A stretch of 64,000 nt of DNA from Kribbella solani (GCF_014205295.1 NZ_JACHNF010000001.1:6386001-6450000), one strand, 5' to 3'. Positions 8,523-17,436 are shown, counted from the first letter of the stretch. The notes: generated from the letters alone by a model not told the origin. Numbers and translations are program-made.

Positions 8523-8560
8523 CCAAATGGATTGTTCCGCGCCAAATGTTCCACATGGAG
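8523..8560. promoter_or_regulatory. Candidate PadR operator
   Basis: ATGTTCCACAT at 8546-8556 is an inverted ATGT/ACAT pair. CCAAATG occurs twice (8523 and 8542) and TGTTCC twice (8533 and 8547). The cluster lies just upstream of the padR-like start, consistent with autoregulation. Confidence 0.4.
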
Positions 8561-8587
8561 TATTAGTCGCCTCGCGCCGAAACGCAA

Positions 8588-8621
8588 GACGCCTCCGGTT
8601 CTTTCACGAACCGGAGGCGTC
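8588..8621. terminator. Terminator after disA
   Basis: Perfect 14-bp stem GACGCCTCCGGTTC (8588-8601) and GAACCGGAGGCGTC (8608-8621) with a 6-nt loop, 17 bp beyond the disA stop. Confidence 0.88.
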
Positions 8622-8637
8622 GAGTGACTGTCAGTGC

Positions 8638-9732
8638 TTACACGTAGCGTTCCAGGATGCTGGACTCGGCCAGCCGGGACAGGCCCTCGCGGACCGTGCG
8701 GGCCCGGTTCTCGCCGACGCCCTCGACCGTCTGCAGGTCGTCGATGCTTGCCGCGAGCAACTTCTGCAGGTGGCCGAAGTGGTCGATCAGCCGGTCGATC
8801 ACGGCGCCCGGCAGCCGCGGCACCTTGGCCAGCAGCCGGTACCCGCGCGGGGTGACCGCGGCGTCCAGCTGCTCGGCGCCGCCGAGCTGCAGGGCCCGCG
8901 CCACCTGGCCGATGTCGAGCAGGTCGGTCGGGCTGACCGCGTCCAGCTCGACCAGTACGTCGTCGGCGGTCTTCGGCCGCCGGCCGGTCGCGGGCGGCAG
9001 GTAGTCACGGACCACCAGCTCGCGCTCGCCGGCCACCCCGGCGACCAGTTCGTTCAGCTGCAGGGTGAGCAGCCGGCCGTCGGTACCGAGCTCGACCACG
9101 TACCCGTCGATCTCGGTGGCGATCCGGCGGACCATCTCCAGCCGCTGCGCGACCGCGGCCACGTCCCGGACCGTGACCAGGTCCTCGATCTCCAGCGCGG
9201 ACAGCGTGCCGGACACCTCGTCCAGCCGCAGCTTGTACCGCTCCAGAGTGGCCAGGGCCTGGTTCGCCCGGGACAGGATCGCGCCGGAGTCCTCGAGTAC
9301 GTACCGCTGGTCGTCGACGTACAGCGCGATGATGTGCATCGACTGCGACACCGAGATCACCGGAAAGCCGGTCTGCCGGTGCACCCGGTCGGCGGTGCGG
9401 TGCCGGGTACCGGTCTCCTGGGTGACGATCGCCGGGTCCGGCATCAGGTGGACGGCGGCGCGGATCAGCCGGGTCGCGTCCCGGTCGAGCACGATCGCGC
9501 CGTCCATCTTGCTGAGCTCGCGCAGGCCGGTCGCGGTGAACTCGACGTCGATCTCGAAGCCGCCGGTGGAGATCGCGTCCACCGCCTTGTCGTGACCGAG
9601 CACGATCAGTGCGCCGGTCCGCCCACGCAGGATCCGCTCCAGGCCTTCACGCAGTTCGGTGCCGGGGGCGACCGCCGCGAGGGTCGCGCGCAGCCGGGCG
9701 CCGGTGCTGTTCTTGTCCGTGTTCGGTGCCAC
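8638..9732 (-). CDS. disA: DNA integrity scanning protein DisA, diadenylate cyclase
   Basis: Makes cyclic di-AMP from two ATP and couples this to scanning of branched DNA. The 364-residue protein has the DAC domain in its first half, with DGA (77-79) and RHRTA (110-114), a central helical spine and a C-terminal helix-hairpin-helix (VEGVGENRARTVREGL). Length fits the family (about 357). The GTG at 9732 is chosen because homology begins there and TAGACT (9746-9741) lies 8 nt upstream, suggesting a leaderless message. radA and mutY nearby reproduce the common actinobacterial repair neighbourhood. Confidence 0.96.
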   Translation of the reverse strand: MAPNTDKNSTGARLRATLAAVAPGTELREGLERILRGRTGALIVLGHDKAVDAISTGGFEIDVEFTATGLRELSKMDGAIVLDRDATRLIRAAVHLMPDPAIVTQETGTRHRTADRVHRQTGFPVISVSQSMHIIALYVDDQRYVLEDSGAILSRANQALATLERYKLRLDEVSGTLSALEIEDLVTVRDVAAVAQRLEMVRRIATEIDGYVVELGTDGRLLTLQLNELVAGVAGERELVVRDYLPPATGRRPKTADDVLVELDAVSPTDLLDIGQVARALQLGGAEQLDAAVTPRGYRLLAKVPRLPGAVIDRLIDHFGHLQKLLAASIDDLQTVEGVGENRARTVREGLSRLAESSILERYV

Positions 9733-9821
9733 GGAACCTGAGTCTATGCGGTCTCGCGGGCGGAGCGGCGCGGATAACTGCCGTACTGGCGGGTGTGAAC
9801 TGCCCGGTTCGGCGTGCAGTT

Positions 9822-9841
9822 GCGGGTGCGCGTGCACCCGC
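9822..9841. terminator. Possible terminator after fabH
   Basis: 8-bp stem GCGGGTGC / GCACCCGC with loop GCGT, 72 bp past the fabH stop and upstream of disA. No T run is present. Confidence 0.4.
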
Positions 9842-9912
9842 CCGTGCATCCGGAGCGTGCAATGCCGGTTCCCCGCGTGAATCGGTACCGGCGGTGCCTG
9901 GCCGCTGTCGTG

Positions 9913-10869
9913 TCAGGGGCAGCGGATGACCTGGCCGGCGTACGAAAGGCCGCCGCCGAATCCGAACAGCAACACCGGCGCGCCGGATGGAATCTCGCGC
10001 TTCTCGACCAGTTTCGAGAGCGCGATCGGGATGCTCGCGGCGGACGTGTTGCCGGACTCGACGACGTCCTTGGCGACCACCGCGTTGACCGCGCCGAGCC
10101 GCTTCGCGAGCGGCTCGATGATCCGCAGGTTGGCCTGGTGCAGGACGACGCCGCCGAGCTCCTCGGGCTTCAGGCCGGCCTTCTCGCAGACCTGCTGGGC
10201 GATCCGTGGGAGCTGCGTGGTGGCCCAGCGGAAGACGCTCAGGCCCTCCTGCGCGAACGGGCCGTCGCGGCCCTCGATCCGGACCGCGTCGGACATCTCC
10301 GGCACCGAACCCCAGACCACCGGGCCGACCCCGGGCACGCCGTCGGTGTCGTCAGCGTCGTCGGCGACCAGGACGGCCGCGCCGGCGCCGTCGCCGATCA
10401 GTACGCAGGTGGTGCGGTCGGTCCAGTCGGTCCAGTCGCTGAGCTTCTCGACGCCGATCACCAGCGCCTTCGAGGCGGCACCGGCCCGGATCGCCTGATC
10501 AGCGGTGGCCAGCGCGTACGCGAAACCGGAGCAGGCGGTGTTCACGTCGATGGCGGCCGGGTTGCCGAGGCCGAGCCGGGCCGCGACCCGGGCCGCGATG
10601 TTCGGCGACCGGTCGATCGCGGTGCAGGTGGCGACCACCACGTAGTCGATCTCGGCGACGTCCAGGCCGGCGTTCGCGACCGCCTTGTCGGCGGCCCGCC
10701 AGGCCATCTCGTCGACCGACTCGTCCGGCGCCGCGATCCGGCGCTCCCGGATGCCGACCCGGCTCTGAATCCATTCGTCGTTCGTCTCGACCATGGTGGC
10801 GAGCTCGGCGTTGGTGAGCACTCGCTCCGGCTGGTAGTGGCCGAGCGCGACAACTCTTGATCCGGTCAT
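9913..10869 (-). CDS. fabH: Beta-ketoacyl-ACP synthase III (FabH)
   Basis: Condenses an acyl-CoA starter with malonyl-ACP to begin fatty-acid synthesis. The 318-residue thiolase-fold enzyme has the Cys-His-Asn triad at C113 (NTACSGFAYA), H244 (VVLHQANLR) and N274 (ESGNTSAAS). The ATG at 10869 has AGGAG six bases upstream. It is not next to fabD or acpP, so it may act on a special starter unit rather than as the housekeeping enzyme. A short DNA duplication encodes DWTDWTD at 146-151. Confidence 0.93.
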   Translation of the reverse strand: MTGSRVVALGHYQPERVLTNAELATMVETNDEWIQSRVGIRERRIAAPDESVDEMAWRAADKAVANAGLDVAEIDYVVVATCTAIDRSPNIAARVAARLGLGNPAAIDVNTACSGFAYALATADQAIRAGAASKALVIGVEKLSDWTDWTDRTTCVLIGDGAGAAVLVADDADDTDGVPGVGPVVWGSVPEMSDAVRIEGRDGPFAQEGLSVFRWATTQLPRIAQQVCEKAGLKPEELGGVVLHQANLRIIEPLAKRLGAVNAVVAKDVVESGNTSAASIPIALSKLVEKREIPSGAPVLLFGFGGGLSYAGQVIRCP

Positions 10870-10987
10870 CAGGTGCTCCTGCAGTCGTCCAAGGGGCATC
10901 CCGGGCTCAGCGCCGAACCCGGTGGGGCGACCCCAGCGTACGTTCCGGATCCGGTGGCTGTTGATCCCTCGTCCCACCCTGTGGTGG

Positions 10988-11025
10988 GGAACACAGGCGT
11001 CCGGGTGGTACGGAACACAGGTGTC
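10988..11025. repeat. Two 14-bp direct repeats upstream of fabH
   Basis: GGAACACAGGCGTC (10988-11001) and GGAACACAGGTGTC (11012-11025) differ by one base and are 24 bp apart. The second overlaps the 3' end of radA. They may be regulator half-sites for fabH. Confidence 0.4.
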
Positions 11026-12424
11026 AGGCCAGGCCGGCCGCCATCAGCGCGGAGGGCAGATCGGGGGCCGCGAAGGTGCGCAGGCCGTACTTCTTCTGGA
11101 TGTCCATCGGCTTCAGGTCCTTGCTCCGGTTCGGCACGTCGGCCGGCACGATCGCCTTGGTGAACCCGAGCCGGGCGGCCTCCGCGAGCCGCTTCTCCAG
11201 GCCGCCGACGCGGCGCACCTCACCGGCCAGCCCGACCTCGCCGATCGCGACCAGGCCGGGGTGGATCGGCCGGTCCATCACCGAGGACGCGACCGCGATC
11301 GCGACCGAGAGATCGGCCACCGGCTCGGTGATCTTCACACCGCCGACGGTCGCCACGTACACCTCCTGGTCGGTCAGCTTCAGCCCGGCGCGGTTGCCGA
11401 GCACGGCCAGCACCATCGCGACCCGGGACGACTCCAGCCCGGACGTGGTCCGGCGTGGCTGTGGTGCCGCGGACGGGCCGACCAGGGCCTGCACCTCGGC
11501 CAGCAGCGGGCGGCGGCCCTCCATCATCACGGTCACGCAGGTCCCGGCGACCGGCTCGGCGTGCTCGGACACGAACAGGCCGGTCGGGTCGGTGACCTCG
11601 ACGATCCCGGTGTCGACCATGTCGAAGCAGCCGACCTCGTCGGACGGGCCGAACCGGTTCTTGGTCGCGCGCACCATCCGGAACCCGGAGTGCCGGTCGC
11701 CGTCGAACGCCAGCACCACGTCGACCAGGTGCTCCAGCATCCGCGGGCCGGCGATCGCGCCCTCCTTGGTCACGTGCCCGACGAGCACGACCGCGATGTG
11801 CCGCTCCTTCGCCAGCCGGACCAGGGCGCCGGTCACCTCGCGGACCTGGGTCACGCCACCGGGCGCGCCGTCCACATCGGGGTGCGCCATGGTCTGCACC
11901 GAGTCGATCACCAGGAAGGACGGCTCGACCGCGTCTACCTGGCTGACCACCGCGCCCAGGTCGGTCTCGGCCGCGAGGTACAGCTCGTCGACGAGCGCGT
12001 CGGTGCGGCCGGCCCGGAGCCGCACCTGGGCGGCCGACTCCTCACCGGACACGTACAGCGTGCGCTGGCCGCCGCGCGCGGACTGGGCCGCGACCTCCAG
12101 CAGCAGCGTGGACTTGCCGACCCCGGGCTCACCGGCGAGCAGGATCACCGCGCCCGGCACCACCCCGCCGCCGAGCACCCGGTCCAGCTCGCCGATCCCG
12201 GTCGGCCGGGACTCGGCCTCGATCGCCGACACCTTGCCGATCGGCAGTGCCGGCGACGTCACCGGGCCCGCGGTGATCCGCGCCGACTTGGCCGCGCCGA
12301 CCTCGGCCACCGTCCCCCAGGCCTGGCACTCACCGCACCGCCCGATCCAGCGCGCCGAAGTCCACCCACACTCCGAGCACGCGAACGCGGACTTGCCCTT
12401 CGCCTGAGTCGCCGCCTTAGCCAT
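11024..12424 (-). CDS. radA: DNA repair protein RadA
   Basis: RecA-like branch-migration ATPase acting in recombinational repair. The 466-residue protein has an N-terminal C4 zinc finger (C16, C19, C30, C33), Walker A GEPGVGKST (98-106), the RadA-specific KNRFG (255-259) and a C-terminal Lon-protease-like domain (from about 310). The start ATG has TAGGTT exactly 6 nt upstream (12436-12431) and TTGAAG 18 bp before that, so it has its own leaderless promoter although the methyltransferase gene ends only 46 bp away. Confidence 0.96.
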   Translation of the reverse strand: MAKAATQAKGKSAFACSECGWTSARWIGRCGECQAWGTVAEVGAAKSARITAGPVTSPALPIGKVSAIEAESRPTGIGELDRVLGGGVVPGAVILLAGEPGVGKSTLLLEVAAQSARGGQRTLYVSGEESAAQVRLRAGRTDALVDELYLAAETDLGAVVSQVDAVEPSFLVIDSVQTMAHPDVDGAPGGVTQVREVTGALVRLAKERHIAVVLVGHVTKEGAIAGPRMLEHLVDVVLAFDGDRHSGFRMVRATKNRFGPSDEVGCFDMVDTGIVEVTDPTGLFVSEHAEPVAGTCVTVMMEGRRPLLAEVQALVGPSAAPQPRRTTSGLESSRVAMVLAVLGNRAGLKLTDQEVYVATVGGVKITEPVADLSVAIAVASSVMDRPIHPGLVAIGEVGLAGEVRRVGGLEKRLAEAARLGFTKAIVPADVPNRSKDLKPMDIQKKYGLRTFAAPDLPSALMAAGLA

Positions 12425-12430
12425 GGGAAC

Positions 12431-12460
12431 AACCTAGGCGAGACCACCGACAAGACGCTT
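12431..12460 (-). promoter_or_regulatory. radA promoter
   Basis: Minus-strand TTGAAG (12460-12455), 18-bp spacer, TAGGTT (12436-12431), then 6 nt to the radA ATG. The message would be leaderless. Confidence 0.55.
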
Positions 12461-12470
12461 CAAGGTGCTT

Positions 12471-13166
12471 TCAGAAGGTTCGGGTCCAGAGGTTGATCGC
12501 GTAGTCGACCTCGGTGCCCTGGTGCGCCGCCAGGATGCGGCGGGCGTCCGCGGGGGTGAACTCGATCTTCACCACCGCCTCCAGGTCCGCCCGGCTCTCG
12601 AACCGCCAACCCATGTCCAGCGGCGTACGGTGCCAGCCGCGATCCGCCCAGAACCGCTCCACCTCCGGCGCCTTGATCATCGGGTACGAAGCGCTGAACC
12701 ACCTTCCGAACGTCGACCGACTCCCGTCGTTGTCGATCACGAACGCCGTACCGCCGTGCCGCATGACCCGGTCCAGCTCGGCCAGACCGGGCTCACAACC
12801 CGGACCGAAGAAGTACGCCCAGCGCGCGTGCATCACGTCCACCGACGAGTCCGGTACGGGCAGCCGCTGCGCGGTTCCTTGGCGTACCTCGACGTTCGGC
12901 AGCGCCCGCGTACGCCGTCGGGCTGCTTCCGCGAGGGCACCGTGCGGCTCCACGCCGACCACCCGCGCGGCGGTCGCGGCGAACATCGGCAGGTGGAAGC
13001 CCGTCCCGCAGCCGATGTCCAGCACGGTCGCGCCGGTCCAGTCCCGGATCGCCCGCATGGCCGGCTCGATCACGCCGTCCGGGTCGACCGCGCGGTTCTC
13101 GAGCTCGTACACCTTCGGGTGGTGCCAGATGTTCGGGCTCGGAATCCCACCGTCCGCGATGCTCAC
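12471..13166 (-). CDS. Class I SAM-dependent methyltransferase
   Basis: 231-residue Rossmann-fold methyltransferase. Motif I is VLDIGCGTGFHLP (about 49-61), the acidic end of strand 2 is VVGVEPHG, and a post-motif region DVMHARWAYFFGPG follows. This is the Methyltransf_11/25 type; the substrate is unknown. The GTG start at 13166 is 4 nt from the stop of the upstream MFS gene, so the two are cotranscribed. The segment after motif III (DNDGSRSTFGRWF) looks conserved among actinomycetes. Small-molecule rather than RNA methylation is the more likely role, but this is only inference. Confidence 0.85.
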   Translation of the reverse strand: MSIADGGIPSPNIWHHPKVYELENRAVDPDGVIEPAMRAIRDWTGATVLDIGCGTGFHLPMFAATAARVVGVEPHGALAEAARRRTRALPNVEVRQGTAQRLPVPDSSVDVMHARWAYFFGPGCEPGLAELDRVMRHGGTAFVIDNDGSRSTFGRWFSASYPMIKAPEVERFWADRGWHRTPLDMGWRFESRADLEAVVKIEFTPADARRILAAHQGTEVDYAINLWTRTF

Positions 13167-13170
13167 AGCC

Positions 13171-14364
13171 CTAGACCCTAACCATTGCCTGCTTGGTAGT
13201 AGCGGCGAGGACGGCGACCGGGATCAGCAGAATGCCGCAGAAGATGGCGAGCCAGTGGAAGCCGAGGTAGGCCAGCACCGGGCCGGCGGCCGTGCCGGAA
13301 ATGGAGGCCAGGATGCCCATGGTCAGGTCGGACAGACCCTGCGCCGAGGTACGGATGTCATCGGGAACCGACCGCGACAGCAGCGTCGACCCGGCGACCA
13401 GACAGGCCGACCAACCCAGCCCGAGCGTGAACAGCGCTACTCCGGTCAACACGTGCGCGTCGTCCGGAGCAACCGCGGCGATGGTCATCGCGATGGCGAG
13501 AATGCCCAGGCCGATGCCGATCGTGGGGATGCGGCCGAGCCGGTCGGCCAGCCAGCCGGTCAGCGGCGACAGGGCGTACATGCCGGCCACGTGGCCACTG
13601 ATGACGAAGCCGACGATCGTCAGCGATGCGCCGTGGTGCCGTAGGTGCACCGAAGTCATCGACATCACGCCGACCATCACGGCATGCGCGGTGGCGATGG
13701 CCAGCAGGCCGAGCCGGGCGTGCGGGATGCCGACCACCAGCCGAAAGGTCGCGGCCAGCGGCTGCCGTTCGACCTTCTCGGGGCGTACCTGGCTGCGCAT
13801 GCCCACCCAGACCGTGGCCGCGCTCAGACCGAAGGCGACCACCGAGAACACGTACGGGCCGGCCAGCGCGAGGATGCCGAGCGACGAACCGACCGAGCCG
13901 CCGACGCCGGTGAGGTTCGGACCGACGATGACGCCGATCGTCGTGGCCCAGACGACCAGGCCGAGTGAGCGGGCGATCCGGCTCGGTTCGGCGGCGTCCG
14001 TGGCGGCGTACCGGGACTGCAGGTTCGAAGCGGAGCCGCTGCCGAAGAGACAGCCGGCGGCGAGCAGCAACGCCAGCGAACCGAGTTGCGCGGCCACGAT
14101 CGTGAGCGCGGCCCCGGCGAACGCGAGCAGGTAGCCGAGCGACAGCGACACCCGCCGGCCGTGCGAGCGGGCCAGCCCGGCAAGCGGTACGGCCAGGACG
14201 GCCGCACCGAGAGTGGTGGACGTGGCTACCAGGCCGGCCAGCGAGGTGGACCCGGACACGTTCTCCGCGAGCAGCGCCGCCACCGCGAACCCGCTGGCCG
14301 TCGCGACCCCTCCGAGCGCGTTGCTCGCCACCAGTACCCGCAACGTCGTCCGCTGGCTAGTCAC
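13171..14364 (-). CDS. MFS transporter (12-TM type)
   Basis: About 397-residue membrane protein with 12 predicted hydrophobic helices. Its motif A equivalents (GLARSHGRRVSLSLGY after helix 2 and GWLADRLGRIPTIGIG in the second half) place it in the major facilitator superfamily, probably drug or metabolite efflux. The GTG at 14364 follows GAGAGGG by seven bases; a TTG at 14370 is possible. It leads a transcript with the methyltransferase, which suggests an export-and-modify pair. The divergent acyltransferase shares a 144-bp control region with two TTTCCGGAA sites. Confidence 0.88.
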   Translation of the reverse strand: MTSQRTTLRVLVASNALGGVATASGFAVAALLAENVSGSTSLAGLVATSTTLGAAVLAVPLAGLARSHGRRVSLSLGYLLAFAGAALTIVAAQLGSLALLLAAGCLFGSGSASNLQSRYAATDAAEPSRIARSLGLVVWATTIGVIVGPNLTGVGGSVGSSLGILALAGPYVFSVVAFGLSAATVWVGMRSQVRPEKVERQPLAATFRLVVGIPHARLGLLAIATAHAVMVGVMSMTSVHLRHHGASLTIVGFVISGHVAGMYALSPLTGWLADRLGRIPTIGIGLGILAIAMTIAAVAPDDAHVLTGVALFTLGLGWSACLVAGSTLLSRSVPDDIRTSAQGLSDLTMGILASISGTAAGPVLAYLGFHWLAIFCGILLIPVAVLAATTKQAMVRV

Positions 14365-14400
14365 GCCCAAACCCTCTCACGCCCCTGACATCTCAACATC

Positions 14401-14444
14401 TTTCCGGAACAAAGTTTGCGCAGGCTGCCGGCTTCTTTCCGGAA
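14401..14444. promoter_or_regulatory. Paired TTTCCGGAA sites between divergent genes
   Basis: TTTCCGGAA at 14401-14409 and 14436-14444, each with a perfect TTCCGGAA core, centred 35 bp apart in the space between the MFS gene (minus) and the acyltransferase gene (plus). They look like operator copies for a dimeric regulator. Confidence 0.45.
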
Positions 14445-14508
14445 AGGCTTGGTGAAGCGTCGGGCGCGGGGGTGGACGAGGTTCGGGTGCGGTGGCGACG
14501 ATGGTGCG

Positions 14509-15915
14509 ATGAGCGCTGTCGGGCCGCTGGACGCCATGTTCCTGGGCGGCGAGAGCCGTGAACAGCCGATGCACGTCGGCGGGCTGATGCTCTTCGAGCT
14601 GCCCGAAGGCGCCGGGCGGGACCAGGTGTTCCCGGAGAGCTCGCGGGACTTCGTCTCCCGGCTGTACCACGAGCTGGTCGCGGCGCCGGAGGTGAACCCG
14701 CAGTTCGCCCGACGCGTCCGCAACCGGATACAGGACCTCGGCTACTGGTCGTGGGAGCAGGACGACGCGATCGACCTCGACTACCACGTACGGCTGTCGG
14801 CGCTGCCGCGGCCGGGCCGGGTCCGGGAGCTGTTCGAGCTGACCAGCCGCCTGCACGGCACCCTGCTGGACCGGCATCGCCCGCTCTGGGAGATGCACCT
14901 GATCGACGGCGTCGAGGGCCGCCGGTTCGCGGTCTACAGCAAGATCCACCACTCGATGATCGACGGCGTCACCGCGCTCCGCTGGATGCAGAAGACCCTC
15001 ACCACCGACCCGACCCGAACCGGCATGCCCGCCACGTACGCCCTGCCGCCGGAACCTGCAGATCCACAGTCCGGGAATGGTTGGCTGCCCACCATCACCC
15101 GGACGCCTACAGACATCCTCAAAACAGTTGTGGACGTGGCCGGCCTGCCGCTTGCCGGCGTCAAGGGACTCGTACAAGCGACTATGCCGTTTCAGGCGCC
15201 GCGGACGGTGTTCAACCAAGGGGTGACCGGGGCGCGGCGGTTCGCGGCGCAGTCGTGGCCGATCGAGCGGCTGGAGAAGGTTCGGGCGATCTCCGGGGCG
15301 ACTCTGAACGACGTCCTGCTGGCGATGTGTTCTGGGGCCCTGCGCAACTATCTGCTGGAACTGAACGCGCTGCCGGACAAGTCGCTGACCGCGATGGTCC
15401 CGGTCTCGCTCCGCGACCGCGAGAGCACACCCGCCGGCGGCAACCCCGCGCCCGGTGGTGGTAACTCGCTCGGTACCCTGATCGCCGATCTGGCCACCGA
15501 CGAGGCCGATCCGGAGCGGCGGATTCGCCGGATCATGGCGTCGACCGCGCACGCCAAGAGCGTGCTCTCCGGCCTCACCCCGTTACAGAACCTGATCGTC
15601 GGCGCGCTCGGCTTCGGCGTCGCCGGTCCGGCCGCGGTCCTCCCCGGTGTCGCGGGCCTGGCGCCACCCCCGTACAACCTGGTCATCTCGAACGTACCCG
15701 GCCCGCGCGAAAGCCCGCTGTACTGGAACCGGTCCCGGCTGCTCGGGATGTACCCGGCAAGCATCGTGCTGAACGGCCAGGCGCTGAACATCAGCGTCAC
15801 CAGCTACGCCCACCAGCTCCACTTCGGCCTGGTCGGCTGCCGCCGCACCGTACCGCACCTGCAACGCCTGCTCGGCCACCTCGAAGCCTCGCTGGCCGGC
15901 CTCGAGAACCTTTAG
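14509..15915 (+). CDS. Wax ester synthase/diacylglycerol acyltransferase (WS/DGAT) family
   Basis: Esterifies acyl-CoA to long-chain alcohols or diacylglycerol, producing storage wax esters or triacylglycerol at the membrane surface. The 468-residue protein has the catalytic HHSMIDG motif (147-153), the N-terminal LDAMFLGGESREQPMHVGG typical of the family and the second conserved block NLVISNVPGPRESPLYWN (about 405-422). Length matches the usual 450-480. The ATG at 14509 begins the conserved region; no strong Shine-Dalgarno is seen. Its stop overlaps that of the convergent VOC gene. Actinomycetes carry several paralogues, so the substrate is open. Confidence 0.93.
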   Translation: MSAVGPLDAMFLGGESREQPMHVGGLMLFELPEGAGRDQVFPESSRDFVSRLYHELVAAPEVNPQFARRVRNRIQDLGYWSWEQDDAIDLDYHVRLSALPRPGRVRELFELTSRLHGTLLDRHRPLWEMHLIDGVEGRRFAVYSKIHHSMIDGVTALRWMQKTLTTDPTRTGMPATYALPPEPADPQSGNGWLPTITRTPTDILKTVVDVAGLPLAGVKGLVQATMPFQAPRTVFNQGVTGARRFAAQSWPIERLEKVRAISGATLNDVLLAMCSGALRNYLLELNALPDKSLTAMVPVSLRDRESTPAGGNPAPGGGNSLGTLIADLATDEADPERRIRRIMASTAHAKSVLSGLTPLQNLIVGALGFGVAGPAAVLPGVAGLAPPPYNLVISNVPGPRESPLYWNRSRLLGMYPASIVLNGQALNISVTSYAHQLHFGLVGCRRTVPHLQRLLGHLEASLAGLENL

Positions 15916-16544
15916 AGCCGGACGACCCCGTTCGGGGTGTTGAAGACCGCGGCGACCAGGCCGGGCTGGCCGTTCGGGCCGACCCAGGCGACGTCGAGGT
16001 CGTCGAGCAGGTGGTCGGCCGGGTGGCCGATCCAGTCCGTCACCCGGGCCGGGTCGCCGGCGATCTCGAGCGCGGTCAGCTTGATGTCCTTGCCGCCGAT
16101 CGACGGGTGCTGGCTGAGGTCGTCCCAGTGCACGAAGAACGGCAGCTGCGGGTCCGCGATCAGGCCCTTCACGCCGAGCTGCCGCCAGGTCAGGTTCACC
16201 CCGTCCGGGCGGTGCCGGTTCCCTGGTACGGCCTGCCGGCCGAGGCGCTGCTCGATCGCGGCCAGGTCGGTGACCTCGACCACCCACCCGAGCCAGCCGC
16301 CGCCGAGCTCCTTCCGGGCCCGCACCGCCTGCCCGAACGGCGCCTTGTCCGACGCCGGGTGGTCGAGCACGTCCACGACCTCGATGTACCGGTCGTTCTC
16401 CAGCGGCAGGATGTGGTTGACGGTCCCGAACCGCGGGTGCACCCCACCATCCACGAACTCCGCCCCGAGCAGCTCCGAAAGCCGCTCGAGCGTGGCCGCG
16501 CACCCATCCGGTCCGCACGCGTACGACAGATGATCCAGACGCAT
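15912..16544 (-). CDS. VOC/glyoxalase-like domain protein
   Basis: 210-residue protein starting MRLDHLSYACG, with the first beta-alpha-beta-beta-beta module and the internal duplication typical of the glyoxalase-like PF13468 type. A His at position 4 and Glu in RYIEVVDVLD could be metal ligands, as in vicinal-oxygen-chelate folds. The reaction is unknown. An ATG at 16553 is an alternative start. The stop codon overlaps the convergent acyltransferase stop (TTAG). Confidence 0.82.
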   Translation of the reverse strand: MRLDHLSYACGPDGCAATLERLSELLGAEFVDGGVHPRFGTVNHILPLENDRYIEVVDVLDHPASDKAPFGQAVRARKELGGGWLGWVVEVTDLAAIEQRLGRQAVPGNRHRPDGVNLTWRQLGVKGLIADPQLPFFVHWDDLSQHPSIGGKDIKLTALEIAGDPARVTDWIGHPADHLLDDLDVAWVGPNGQPGLVAAVFNTPNGVVRL

Positions 16545-16558
16545 GCCAGCCATTCTTG

Positions 16559-16589
16559 CGCCCCGCACCGACAACCGCCGAGCGGGGTG
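16559..16589. terminator. Possible terminator after the Cys-rich gene
   Basis: CGCCCCGC (16559-16566) pairs with GCGGGGTG (16582-16589), one G-U pair, 10 bp beyond the stop of the 16600 gene. Confidence 0.4.
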
Positions 16590-16599
16590 TGTCGTCAGG

Positions 16600-17340
16600 C
16601 TATTTGGAAGCCGGGTGCGGCAGCAGCGGATGTACTGCCTCGAGGCGCTGGCGGCACAGTTCGGCGAGTACGTCGTACGCCTTGAGGCCCATCAGCGTTT
16701 GCAGTTCGACCTTGCTCGATTCGTACACCGGCTCGACCGCGATGTGCGCCTCGGTGTTACCGGTGCAGTACCAGTCCAGGTCGTGCCCGCCGGGGCCCCA
16801 GCCGCGGCGGTCGTACTCGCCGATGCCGACCTCGGTGTACGTCGTCCCGTCCGGCCGCTCCACGTCCCGGAACGTACGCCGGATCGGGAGTTGCCAGCAC
16901 ACGTCCGGCTTCGTCTCGACGAAGTGCACGCCGCGCTTCAGCGCCAGCCCGTGCAGCGCGCAACCGGCGCCACCGGAGAACCCCGGGCGGTTCAGGAAGA
17001 TGCAGGCACCTTCCCAGACCCGGGTCTTGCGGTCGCCGTCGTCATCGGTCTCGACCCAGCCGTTCGCCCGGCCTTCCTTGCGGAACTGCCAGTCCTCCTT
17101 GCCGAGCTCCTTGACGTACTTCTTCACCCGCTTCTCGTCGTCGTCATCGGAGAAGTGCGCGCCGAGCGTGCAGCAGCCGTCGTTCGGGCGGCCCTTGTAG
17201 ATCCCCTGGCAACCACCGCCGAAGATGCAGGACCAGTTGGAGGTCAGCCAGGTCAGGTCGCAGCGGAACACCTGATCGGCGTCGTCGGGGTCGACGAACT
17301 CGACCCAGGCACGGGGAAAGTCGAGAGAAACCTCAGGCAC
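16600..17340 (-). CDS. Conserved Cys-rich protein of unknown function
   Basis: 246-residue soluble protein with a Cys cluster in the first third (NWSCIFGGGCQGI, then DGCCTLGAHF) and further Cys in GACIFLNRPGF, GAGCALHG and DVCWQLP. The spacing resembles YkgJ/DUF3109-type metal-binding proteins, which is a suggestion only. A highly charged helix DDDDEKRVKKYVKEL follows the cluster. The GTG at 17340 is the only plausible start before the divergent ppx promoter, and TACGCT lies exactly 6 nt upstream, pointing to a leaderless message. Confidence 0.75.
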   Translation of the reverse strand: MPEVSLDFPRAWVEFVDPDDADQVFRCDLTWLTSNWSCIFGGGCQGIYKGRPNDGCCTLGAHFSDDDDEKRVKKYVKELGKEDWQFRKEGRANGWVETDDDGDRKTRVWEGACIFLNRPGFSGGAGCALHGLALKRGVHFVETKPDVCWQLPIRRTFRDVERPDGTTYTEVGIGEYDRRGWGPGGHDLDWYCTGNTEAHIAVEPVYESSKVELQTLMGLKAYDVLAELCRQRLEAVHPLLPHPASK

Positions 17341-17436
17341 CCGGAAAGCGTACGCGCCGGACCGCCGCAACCCGAACGCCGACTCCGGAAAAGCCGTGAT
17401 GGGGGCCGCTATCCGATTGTCCAGTAGCGTGAGGGT

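Noticed and set aside
9733..9849. Longer N-terminus for DisA
   Set aside because: The extension lies upstream of a TAGACT -10 box and is not like DisA; homology begins at 9732.
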